Program-made: the position numbers and the translations under genes
Origin: Beroe forskalii
Taxonomy: Eukaryota > Ctenophora > Nuda > Beroida > Beroidae
NCBI GenBank assembly: GCA_011033025.1
Contig: WFMF01000022.1
Location: 868,001-932,000 of the forward strand
Length of the DNA stretch: 64,000 nt
Reading direction: 5' to 3'
Shown: piece by piece, positions 1-13,300 of the stretch
Position numbering within the stretch: position 1 is the first letter of the stretch
Layout: the number at the start of each line of letters is the position of its first letter
Notes under the pieces: model-generated
What the model was told of the DNA's origin: nothing
The model's database searches: none
Seen by the model: only the letters and a program-made list of their open reading frames with translations

Positions 1-817
1 TTATATATCGATAATTATCACACCCGAATTATAATCACGGGAGGGTGATAATACTTATTATTGCACGCCTACAAGTACCCTCAAAATTGGCTAATAAAAA
101 TTATTGCACGAGGCGAAGACGAGTGCAATAATTTGTATTGTCGCACGAGGAGCAGGCCGAGTGCGACAATACCAAATTATTGCACGAGGCGAAGCCGAGT
201 GCAATAATTTTATTAGCGTCATGACCATTTGCCATGCTCTTAGTGTATTAGCCAATGTGAGGAGTGCAATATTGAACGATTAACTAACGAATGGGAGTGT
301 TATATCGAAAATTATCACACGAGGCGTCAGCCGAGTTTGACAATTTTCGATATAACACGATCCATGAGTTAGTTAATTGTATTATCACCCGACCCTACTT
401 GGCTAGACCTAGCTGCTTCTGATTTCGGTATTTACGCTGCCTACATCAGGATTCTAGCTCTTTTCTTCAGGATTCAGCCAGGGGCTAGCCATACAACAGT
501 ATTTCCTTCCACTCGGGTCTGACGACCCTCGTCCGGATTGAACGCCTTTATAGATTTGCAAGTGCTCCTTTATCAAAATTTCTTTTCAAGTTTTTTCTGC
601 ACTCATTTTTTCGGGATTGGCTGTTTACCGCCTAGATTTGGTTTTATCTTTTTATATTTGGGCTTCATTTGCTCCTTTAGAAAAATTTTGCGCGCGCCAC
701 TATACAGTAGTTTTAAAGGGGTGATATATCGATAATTATCACACCCGAATTATAATCACGGGAGGGTGATAATACTTATTATTGCACGCCTACAAGTACC
801 CTCAAAATTGGCTAATA
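1..817. repeat. MITE-like hairpin repeats, copy 1, with a 97-bp direct duplication
   Basis: Bases 1-97 recur identically at 721-817. Between them lie at least four short hairpins (about 101-138, 138-172, 171-210 and 307-352) that share a core of the type GCACGAGG...CCGAGTGC; two of them are the same hairpin. A longer inverted repeat at about 277-381 (GATTAACTAACGAATGGG against its complement) is followed by a unit bounded by TATTATCACCC (about 373) and GGGTGATAATA (about 763-773). The same arrangement recurs at 5.88-6.2 kb, which supports a mobile, non-autonomous origin. No coding capacity is seen; the 65-codon ORF at 538-735 has no coding features. Confidence 0.7.
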
Positions 818-1308
818 TCTCAAGATCCTCTTATGTAAGATCCTATGTCCTTCATAAACTCACTTCATAAAGTTGTTACTATGGAATATATTAAGCAACA
901 ATGCTCAGCCCATTACATTAAACGGTGTCTTCGTTCGTCTAATTGAGTAATTTGGCTCGTGAGATGCAAATTTTAAAACTTACACATTGCATAATAACAA
1001 ATTACAAAATTCATGAGTGTGTGTTCTGTTACACTTAACACTACTTAATGATGAATGAAATTTATTCTTATCTGTTAAGATCACAAGGGGCAGTTGCAAT
1101 TATTCTTTGAGCAGATGCCTTACAACTTGCTGAAAGCAATGGTATACTGATTTGGTTGTTCATTTGGTGGATCATTTTCTATCAGTATCTTATGTATACA
1201 ATGGGAAGATAGAACGACACCTATCTTAACAACAGTCAAACACATCTGACACCATCTTGACAAAAAACTTTACATGACACCACTTAGAATATGAACCCTT
1301 TCCCCCAG

Positions 1309-4300
1309 CAAAGCGAGGATATACTGCACCAGCAACAGGCCAGGGGAGGCCCCATTCAATCATAACGAGATCGGAGGGGCATTCTACAGATCTGGGACAC
1401 TCTACGCTGTCTTCAGTGGCCAAAGGTAAGCCTACTTGCTTACAAACATGGTACTGTTTATAGTTTATACTCTAACTCTTCAATGCATAATAAAACTGTG
1501 CTGCATACATAACAAGGCTTATAAGTAGCATGTACTTAATGATAAATCATATAAAATTGATATTATCATTTGAAATAACCGACAGGAATTTGAAAACCGG
1601 AAGTATCCTCTGCTCATTTTCAATCAAAGACATTGATTCTGTGTTCGAGGGTCCCTATATCACTTACCAAGACAATGTGAAAGAGTGGGTTACCACGCCC
1701 AACCAACCATTCTCAGTAAGTTTAGTTACCACGCCCAACTATTCTCAGTAAGTATTGAATGGGTTACCACGCCCAACCAATCTTAGAAACTTGTAAGTAT
1801 TGCGCATCAGCGCATTGTTTTATTGAATAAATAGGTTCCATCCTCAACGTATCTTTTTCAATCATATATTTCTAACATTTCTAGCATTTATAATTCTGAA
1901 ATTAATATCCGTCTTAATCATTAAGATTTAAAATTAATAAACTAAGCCCGGTTGTTAGCCACAGTATGCCTGGTGCGATTTATAGTTCCAAGGAGACAGG
2001 GAGTGAGGAAAGCCGGTGGAAATGTACATTATGTGTGTACACTGGAAATGTATGATCTACAGGCTGCTACTACAACTTGTTGGTATATTAGACCACTACT
2101 TGCCTCACGGTGCGTGATTGTCCTTATGAAAAGCAATCACTTCTCAATAGAATACTTGAATTAGGTCCCAGTGGGGCTACTTTACCACCCTGAAACTTAG
2201 TACATGCCTCCTTCCCATTGACAAGTATCATCTGTTTGTTTTCAGACATCCCAGTGTTCTTTTATTCAATTTACTGATTACCGCATGTTCAAGGCCGATG
2301 AAACAATTTGTATTAAAATCAGATAGGTAGATCAACAAACAGTTCAGTTCGCTTCTATTACTACTACACCCTTATCAAATTGCGCCACAATGAAAGATCC
2401 TAAATACTTTACTGCGGTCTGCAAATTTTCAAAATATTTGGAAAGCTTTTCATTCCATGAGAGTATAAGTGAGCCATTAGTCAACTTCACTTACATTTTC
2501 TATTTTCAATATTAGCTCTGAGGATTCATACTCGAAGCCTGGAGAGGTTGGATAAGGTGGGTCATTTGAAAAGTGTTCCTGTCTGACTGTTAGAGTGGTG
2601 AAGTTAGAGTGGTGAAGTTAGAGTGGTGAAGTTAGAGTGGTGAAGTTTTATTAGATCGAGAATGTGACATTTGGCGAATATTCCTGATCATCAAAACTTA
2701 CATTTGACGATTGTTGTTTTAGCTTTATAGATCACACACTAAAAGATTGCTAAGTAAATACCTTAATATGTTGACTTTCATTTATCAGAGTGACCAATGA
2801 ATGAAGATGAAAACAGTTAACAAAATGCACGTTCTGGGCCGTATCCAATATTCTAAATTCTAATAGTAATATAATACTGAATATTTTACTGTCTTTACAG
2901 TGCTCCAACAAGAAATCTATCAACGTGGCTGCGTACCAAACAATGATGGAACGGGCAATCTACCAAAACGAACCTCTGTACTACACACAGACCGAAACCA
3001 GGTATTGTATTGTCCTGTCCTGTTCTGCCATGCCTTATTCGGTCCGGTCCTTTTTTGTCCTGTTTCGTCCTTTTCTGCCCTCTCCTGCCCTGTACTATAA
3101 GGGCCGGATTACACAACCGTTTAAGGTCGACCTTTAGCCCTAGGTGCTCCTTAAAACGGCCCAAACTGCAGTTTAAGGTCCACCTTAAAATTCCGTATTA
3201 CCCAATGTGCTCCTTTGAGGCGATTTTAAGGTGCTCCTAAGCGAGTTAGGTCGACCTTAAAATTCCCGAAAAATCGGTATTACCCAACCTACCTCGTCCT
3301 TAAGTTGGTCCTTTAGCTGCTCCTTAAACGGCGAATTTTTAAGGTACCTCCAGCTCGTCCTTAAAACCAGTAGGTGCTCCTTAAACCACACGTTATATGT
3401 GATAATAATTTGGAGCTACATCGTTGTCACAAGAGAAGAGATAAAATTCAAGGATTCAATTTGCTGATAGCTTATTTTGCAGTCCGGCTGTGATCGGTTC
3501 AAAAAGCAAAAACAGCCAAAATCATTAAACAATTCACCTCCATAATGTGGTGTGTTTTATTGGGATTCGTAAACGGTAAAATGAAAGACCGATAATAAGC
3601 TCTGGAATTTGTGTACAACATTTTTATTTATATTCAAGTATTCAATCTCAATTCAGCAATTAGGGTAAACAGAGCTGGTAGTGACACCTCTCATGCTTTT
3701 GGGAACTGTGTGAGTGCCCCACCGTAGGCTTCAATCACTCAAATTGACAATAGGTCTATTATCCAGCAACTGTGTTTGATTGACTGATAAGGCATCTTTA
3801 TTATTTAACGAGCCCCATCATCATCGTTGCAAGATATTTCCTCACTAGCAGTAAAATCCGTTTCACTGGTACCGAGCACATTCAAACCCATCTATAATTT
3901 AGTTTGCTAACAGATTCAATTTGCATCCAGTTTCTAGATTTAATTTCACTTCCATATGAATTCCCTTATATGGTGGTCTCTGCCATATATGGAGCTGCTC
4001 CTTAACTGGGTTGCTCCTTTAATTTGGGTAATCCCAGAAAGTGTCAAAGGAGGAGCTGCTCCTAAGATGCTCCTTAGCGTTTGAGGACGACCTCCTCCTT
4101 TACGGTTTAGGTCGACCTTTACGAATTGGGTAATACCAATTTCGCTAAAGGAGGACCTACAGGAGGTGCTCCTTAGAGCTCCTCCTTAAACTTCGAGCCT
4201 CTTAGGTCGACCTAACACGAAAATTGTGTAATCCGGCCCTTAGTGTACTCTATGGTATTATATGGTATGGTATGTTGTTGTGAAAATATGGGATCAGGGA

Positions 4301-7300
4301 TGGAATGGGAACTTTGTATCTTGATATCTTAACGTACAATATATTTTCAGGCTAACAAGCATCTCAGTTATTGACACCCGGGTTCGAGACAGAGACTTCA
4401 CTATCATATACTCTGGTTCAGGTTAGTGGGCCGATTAAAATGGTTAAAAAATAGTGCGATTTTGGTCGGTAAAAAAGGCCGGTTACGGTAAATAAGGGCT
4501 GATAAGAACTTCTCTCAAAGGAATGAAAAATCTGTTATCGACTGAATTTCCATCAATAAACAGAAATCTTGCTGTTTCTATCCAGAACTTATTTAAGTTG
4601 TTATAGCCTTATAGTGAGCGAATGAGTATCAATTTTTTGAGCCCCTCTAGGTCATATGTTGTAATTTTTGAAACGTCAACGATCCTTATGATCACTCCTT
4701 AATCTGCCACAACCAATATTCTTAATGATCATTAAAGTGTGACCAATAAACATATACATCACCTGACAAATATCATCCATCAACAAGCTGAGTTGAGAAT
4801 AAGACAGTATTATTATTATGTAAATCGTAACTTACGGAGGAGCACTAAGTGTTGTTTATGAAGGAGCAAGGTTGTGTGACGCGGTGTGACCGAGTGTTAT
4901 GACACGTCATCTTGCCACAGCACACATTGCCATGTCACATGTCACCACCCTACACGCAGCTACCCCAACAAGTCACAGACTCTGTGACACGTGGTCTACT
5001 GACTTAACACGTCACCTGATCAGACCCTGTATTGTAACCACGTGTCTCAGTAAACACCGTGCAACACTACGCTTGTCAAAAATGCCGTGCATATTTGTAA
5101 TATTTTCATGAATTTTTAAACGCTCCTTTATTAAAAACATTGAATTTTTGCCGGATGCTTATATTAGCTGGTATAAATCACACATCTTCTCCCTCCTATG
5201 CTGCTAGTTGCACATGGAATGGTTACAATCAAGTAATTTAATAATTTAGTAATTGCCAATGATGCTGATAATTCACGGCTGATATGCGTCCACCTTCCCA
5301 TACTTCCAATTGCCAAATCAGTGGAATCACCAAAGAGGAGAACCAATAATCAATAGCACCAGTAGCATCAATCAACTCCTGGGAGCTTGTCAGTTATCAA
5401 TCGAGGAGCAGCCGATTCTTACATAACAGCTTAGTAATAGGTTCAATGTGCCCCTGTAATTGCGCTATGGGGCATAGGTAGGCATCAGCCCCTGTTGAAC
5501 TATGGGGCATGTTTCTATCTGTTTCTTTAAATTCCATTCTTCTCATGTCTATAATACCCACTATTCGGCTACCACCCACTTCACATAGAATTTACTTTTG
5601 TCTGCGTAACATTCTCAAAACAGCAGTCTCATCAAAGCCGTGCAGAGTCCTTTCTCTTCCAAGATAATTGGAATACTCATGTTATATAATGGGTTTACAG
5701 CAGGCAGGATGGGATGTTCCGATAGTCATTGTTATCGTCTCTCTTATAGAACTTAACAATGGTGGTGGTGTGTTGATGATGAATGGGAGGTTATTAGATG
5801 ACGTGATGTTTGATGAATGAAAGGTTATCACAGGCCCGTTTTCATCAATCAAACACCTAACCAAAGTTTCATAATGTACGATTAACAAACGAATGGGAGT
5901 GTTATATCGAAAATTATCACACGAGGCGTCAGCCGAGTTTGACAATTTTCGATATCACACGATCCATGAGTTTGTTAATTGTATTATTACCCGACAAAAC
6001 AGTACTCCCTACCACTCGGGTCTGACGACCCTCGTCTGAATTCAACGGTTTTATAGATTTTCGAGTGCTCCTTCATAAAATCAACAATTTATTTAACGAT
6101 ATCCTGCTCTATTATTCCGCCACTGTTCAGTAGTCCTATAAAGGAGTGATATATCGATAATTATCACACTGGAGTTTGAGCCACGGGAGGGTAATAATCA
6201 ATATTTTACTAGTTTATGAATATAATGGCTAAAATTCATCTATTCGCTGAGACTTTGAGAATTGAGATGGTGACAGTGGTACCATTGCCACAGAACGCAG
6301 TGCTATGCAAAGCGTACACTGAACCAGACTCAAACCTTTTCGTTACTTTCAAGAAGCATATAGTAACTTTCAGTTACCTTGTAGTAAAATAAAAAAAGTA
6401 GTTACCTTTATTTCACTGCCCTCTTGTCTTTTTTACCTTTCACATCTCACCCCACTGTTAGGTTCTAAACAAGTGTCTTTCACTGCCTCACAGCTTTGTG
6501 CTCTGACACTGTCATAGCAATGTGTGACCTTCACAGTGTCTTACGGTCCCCAAGTGTATAACGCAGTGTGTGTGTGACCTCCTCAGTGTCTTACGGTCCC
6601 CAAGTGTATAACGCAGTGTGTGTGACGCTGGCCTCGTAAAATGTAAGCGCTGTACTGAAGTAGCCGCAGCAAGGACTAAACGTGAAGCATAAACACCAAA
6701 CATTCTTACGACGTGAAGCGAGATGCATGAGAAAACACTGTGAATGTGTGTGTGTGCGTGTGTCTGGGTGAGTGTGTGTGTGTAATTTGTGTGTAGGTAA
6801 CTTGTGCAAGTGTAAATTGTGTGTTTGTGTGTGTAACTTTATGTGTTTGTGTGTAAGTGAATGATGTTTGTGTGTAAGTGACAGACGTATGTGTGAGTGT
6901 GTGTAGCTGTGTGAGTGTGTGTAACTGCGTGAATTTAGGTATTTGTGTAATTTAGTAATTTGTGTGTACCTATTAGGTACGTTTTGATGCGTGTAAGTTT
7001 TTGCTTTTGTGTGTGCGTGTTCCTGTGTTTGTTCGTCTGTTTGTAGCAATATCTGTTAGCTTCTTCATGTTAACGTCGCAGTGTAAGTTCTGTTAATCTA
7101 TTAACTTTTTCAATTTTGGACACTTCTGGCACGGTTCCAAGATACATGTTTTCATTTGGATGTCCTTCTTACTTTTTTACCTTTTCCCATTGTCACATTC
7201 TCCCCACTGTTCAATGAGAGGGAGGAGCTGAGACACGGTAAGCAAGCTAAAAGCTGCCCATTATCCCATTACAGCTGAATTAATAAATGCAACAGCCACT

Positions 7301-10300
7301 GAATCTCTGCAGAGCTGATCTTAAATGGTGCACGTAGATTGATCTAAGTAAATACCGCCCCTGCTAAATGAGTACAATAACTTAATGAGTTAATGAAGTG
7401 GTTCGACCTCCATTTTATGGTACCTCTGCTGCTTTTAATAGCCTTTTATAAATGTGCATTAATCTCAATGAAACATCTAATGGATTGATTCTCAGCGGAG
7501 AAAATCATTTTGTTGGCTAATTTGACCAAAAGCATATAAAAAGTGTTAATTTCATGAAATTATGACAAATTTTCACTAATATGGAGTATGGACCTATCAT
7601 TAGCGTTATTTGAACAATTATTTATGCTGTGAAGAGTGATTTATCTGTCGAAAGCCTGCCAACCTATCAATGCGATTGTGCGACTCGATGAAATACTGAA
7701 TCATGACGAAGTCGAATAAATCGATCATTTATAAAGTTATAAAATATCGATCGTATGAATAAATCAATCGATAATCCACGTTATCTGCATTACGAAGTAT
7801 GAACTCATGAAGAGCTCAGAAATTGTTTGTGTCTTGTGATGATGTTTTAAACGTATCATTTCAATTTCTGAATACAATAACCTTCCACTCTTATCTTGTA
7901 ACTGAGTACCCACTACCATGCATGTATAATTTTCTTGTGAACAAAATCCATTATCAACAGTAAGCAATTTTCAGATTTGATAACACCGAAGCTATAAGCA
8001 CGGATATTTATCATCTTTTTAGCCTTGCGCCAGAATGCGCACAGTTAACGGTTTATTTGCACATAGCTCAACTTTAGTAGATATATATGTTAAATGATGA
8101 CAATGACTTATATTGTGTTTATGCCTACGGCAATTCGTGCACGCACCTATCGTACAACGAGCAAATCTTTAGCCCAACTTATCGGATATTTATGCTGTGT
8201 GGATGTTCGATATAGCTATATAGCAGCTGCAGATATATGACCAACAAATGTGAGGAAGACGCTAAAAGTTGGGAATGCTAATGCCGTGTTAGGTTTTTAA
8301 AAGCAAACCACCGGAAATTGCTTGCTGCACCGTGTAAATCGGCATTCAGAACTAATTGAGTAATTGTAGTCAATAGCTCTGGCGTAGACTTTCTGTCTCG
8401 GCCCACAACTCAAGTCCTCAGTTTTAGCCCCAAATTTTCCGCGTATTGTGGGTGGGTTGTATCGAATGAAAATGACATGTGTCAATACTGGAAGTTCGTG
8501 TTGTGGGATACTGATGGAGTTCTATGGGTATCTAGCTTGTTTTGTGAAAACTTAAATATCAGATAATGACCGAAATGGTCTGTGATCGAAGTGGCTGTCT
8601 TCACATCAAATAACTTTTAACTTTTTAGTTATCAGAAGGTTATTGAAATTGAAATTTAACATTGTATTGATAAATGTTATAGTCAATGTCACCTTCGAAT
8701 CAAAACCATTTTGAAAAAAAAATATTATAATACCTACATCAGTCAACAGCATTCATACCTAAATTAAAAGAACCTTTTTGTCATGAATGTGGAATAGAAT
8801 AACTCAAATTATTCAATTGACTTCAATTTATTCATTTAACTTATGAACCTTCACCCCCTCGTATATTTTCTTATCCTCAAATTAAACTTCCCTCGACCAA
8901 GGCTCTGTCCATTTGAATGTTAACACGCTCTTTACTACTCTTCAGAGAGGATGTTCACAGTTTTCATGTGCTAATCCAGTGCAGTCCTAATTAGTAATTA
9001 GAGTAGCATTGTGTATGAAGTGTGCTCCTCCGATGAAGTAACACAGCAGGTCACTTGTCACTTCAAGTTAATTGCCATGCCTGTTCCTACTACTCTACTA
9101 CAAACCTACTTCCTGCAGGGTGAAATACATCATTTCACATTCTTACTGATGCAATATCAGCTGAGTCACAGAAATTCCATGAACGATGAAAATGTGCACT
9201 ATCTGAATAATAATTATAAGTGTTATTATGTGTACCATTTGACTATTTGAGTTGACTGAGGGTCTCTGTGTGTGTATTTGATTTATGCACCATGTTCCTA
9301 GCGTTGTCTCATTAGGTGTGTCTCACTGCTAACGTGTCATTTTTTGTTGTTTTATACCGACTTAGGTCATTGCTCACCAAGTTACATTCCGTCTGGGTAC
9401 ACCCATCTATCGTATCTTTTCCCTCATTGGATCATCAAGTGTCACGTGACATCAAGTTGACACCTCATTGGTTGAACCGAGGCCAAGTATCAGAGGAGAC
9501 ATTATGCGATTGGCTCATCAGCTACCACGTGGTTTGGAGCAAGCTGTCCATTGGTTAATCCGTATATATTGTAAACAAGTTATTCGTGTTAACTAATTAA
9601 CTTATTAATTAAACTTGTAGAATTCCCGGGACTTGTTTCTAAAGTCAGTGCGATCATTCACTTTCTCATTAATCCTGCTACTGATCATAGGTAGCCGGAG
9701 GTGGAAATAGAGTTTCGTGTGAAATAAAACATACTGCTCGCTCCACATACACACATACATACACACTACGTCTCTTACTCTTCACGAATAAAGAGAAATT
9801 GGCATGCATTGCTTCATAAAAAGTATTGCAAAACTGAGAATGAGAATTAAAGAGAGAGAGAGTTGTACAGCAGTCAGCTTTCCTTGAGGACATGTACTGG
9901 ACATGTCTTTAAATCGGCTCGCAGAGTCAAAACATTGCTGCATGTTGAGTGCTGTACACTCGCTGATCTTTGACTCTATATCATGAGCGCGCCTACAACT
10001 CACACTAACAACTAATCACGATACACACGGGATAAAGTGGTGTCCTCTGACGTCATATCACACGTAATGGAATTACACGTAGTCCGACAACCGTGTACGT
10101 ATTTACATTATATCTGGGGAAGCTGCTTATCACGTGACCCAGCCAGCCAATAGGAAAATAGACTGAAGGACTCACTGTGCACACTGATGTGGCCAATGTA
10201 CAAATATATAATATGTCCATCTTCAGAGGTTCTTCTAATATTAGTGTGCTTTCCCTACATTATAGCTCACAATTCATTATTTATATTCATCATTTCACTC

Positions 10301-13300
10301 CTACTGTCAATAGAATTGGGCCACCTCGAACCCTTCGTGGTGTTTAAACCAATCAGAAGTGCGAGGGCCCTGTACCCTTGTCATTTAGACCAATGAAAAG
10401 TGCGGAATCCTGTGTATGACTTCACGTGCCACTTCATCCCTCGTCACAGTGTTGTGATTACATCGAAAGCACTGAAGTGAATGCCTGTCTGTCTGCCTAT
10501 AGGCTTTTCTTTTCTTATAACATGAACCAAAACTTTTCTAACGAGTAATGAGATTGGGCGCTTGGTAGCAGACCGTGCCTTCTTTGAGATTTTATAACAA
10601 ACTACCTATCTATGACTGTTTATGTAGGCATGTTTTTGAATGTAAACGGTACAGTGTTCTTGTGTTCACATAAAACTTCAGAATAAATAAGTGAGTAAGT
10701 GATTCGTATGTCTTGAATTCCAAGAAAAAACAACTAAAAATGATCATCCTGGTATGGGCGTGCTGGATTAGTAGAGCCTTAGTGTGAGTTAGTACTGATT
10801 TGAGTATTAGAATTCGATGTGTATGCTAAAAGGTAGTGTGTTTGCAGACATACCTCCACAGGAATATTATATTAATTGGTTGTGTTAAATGCGAGCCAAG
10901 GATTTTAAAAATACATAGATGATATTCAAGAAATATTTCCTTGATGATATTACTCGGAAACAAATCATGTAGCCCGTGATTTAGAATTATCCAAACGTTT
11001 TTTCTCGCCATTTTACGTTGTACAATACCTCATGGAGAACGGTATAACATGTACCGCGTGTGTAATGCTAACGAATCAAGAATATACAAATATTCCTCTT
11101 GGAGCACCGTAGTCCGTCCCTATATATATTGCCATGTAAGAAATGATGAGGAAATCCCATCACACGTCTCTGTATGTTTTGATAAGACTTATCCTAAGTT
11201 AGGAGTATCTCATCTCCTTTTCAGGGTGACCCACCCACTCACTCCCTTACCTATCGTGCAGGTCTTATATAGGCACGAGAGGTATTTAAGCAGACACCGG
11301 CCTTTATTTTACATTCATAGTCAAAATAGAATATACTGCCAAATAAGCAGTGACACTCAAATCTAGAAGGACCTAAACACCTCCATATTCGATTATAACC
11401 CCCCTTTTGTGACCCCTGTATTCCTCTCCCCTCCACTGACCCTCCTTTCCCTCAGAGGAAGGGTACGTAGTGCGACTAGGCATGGAGAAGGGGCTGACAG
11501 GCAACATGCACTCAACCATCCTGCAAGTATCAGAGCGGGGCAGTGTGGACTACCTCAAGCTTTCCCCCGACACCAGCCACATCTTCGCTCTCTCTGACTC
11601 CTGGGTGGCTAGGATACCTACTCAGATAGGAGAGGAGGCCTGCCACTTCGCACGAACCTGCAGGTAAAGCGGCAATTTGTCCCTAGATCAGGGGAAGGGA
11701 CATGCTTTCAGAGGGTAGGGTGGATTGAATCCATCCAAATCACCAGACATTTTACTGTCATACGACGCGCTGATCGATTGTGTCCTTTTTCCTTCCACGA
11801 TACAAGTCAAGACACCCGAACTAAAATCCTACATGCCATTTTACTCGTGTATATACACTATTATTTTTGAAAACATTTGCTTCATGAAAATTATCTTAGT
11901 ATCTTCTGGATAAAGAATGCAATTGATGCTTATCAACTTTATTAAGACTGATTTCTTTTGAACTACTACGGCGCGCGCCTACGCCGAAAATTATTTTAGT
12001 TGTTGCAAACGCGCACGTTGCGTTTTTGACCATGTGTTAAGCGCCGCGCGCGTGCGCTTACCATGAAATGTGAAGCAGTGTATCAAGAATGTACCTACGA
12101 ATGGTACCTTCCATTCTTGATTCACTACAAAATGGCGAAGTACCTCAGCTCTCTAAACCTTTCCCTACAGCGAGTGTCTGGACCTATTCTACCCACACTG
12201 TAGCTGGTGCACAACCAGTCACGAGATGCGTTGTGTTTCCAGACTCACTGAGTGCGAGCCCACAGAACTCATTCGACCTACTGAAACCTGCCTGCCTCTA
12301 CCCACGTGAGTATGAGCATTCACACTTCCTTACAACGGACAATGGCAATTCCTTACATAGCATTCCTGAAGTGAGCACTGTATAAGGCTACACCTACTGT
12401 GTGTATTTCTTGACTTGCTCGGGCACATGGGCACCTTGCAATCGGCGCCGATCAGCGCTGATCATGGATCAGCGCCGACCCACCGCCGATCGGCGCTGAT
12501 CGGCGCTGATCAGCGATTGATCAGCGCTGATCAGCGACACCGCCGATCAGCGCTGATCGGCGCTGATCAGCGACGATGGAAAAAATTAAAATTTTCATCG
12601 GCGGTCGTCGGCGCTGATCAGCGCTGATCAAAGCGCCGATCGGCGCTGATCAGCGGCAGTCAATCAGCGCTGATCGGCGAGTGGCCGCTGATCAGCGCTG
12701 ATCGGCTCTGATCAGCGCCTGCAAAACACCTGCATAAAGAGCCTTAGAAAACTCTCCATCGGCGCTGATCAGCGCTGATCAGCGCCGATCAGCGCCGATC
12801 ATAACTTACTTAATTCGCATTGATATGGACGTGTGGGTATGTTTCCCAAAAATATAATTCCGGCTGGCCTGGGAAACGTTTAATGGCAAATCCACTCGCA
12901 CCTAGAGAACATTGGAGCAAAAATATTCCAAGTCCTGAGGTCATAATCAGACGTATTTCGTTTCATAACTCGGCTCCAGGATAGTAATGCAGCAATTACT
13001 ACTTTACTTATAGACCGCAACGTTGTTACGACAGAGATGCGAAGTAAAGGCACAGACGCTCCGTTATGACACGAAACACCGTAACGACACATTTTACGGC
13101 GTAGTAACACTGTTTACAATTACTGTAATTAGGCACAGTACGTCACCGTTACGACACAGTAAAAGCAGAAACACCGTTACGACTACGTCACAGTGACGAC
13201 ACTGTATTGCTGTTATGATACAGTATCGTCGTTACGACTCAGTATCGTCGTTACGACTCAGTAACGTCGTTACGACACAGTAATGCCGTTACGACACAGT

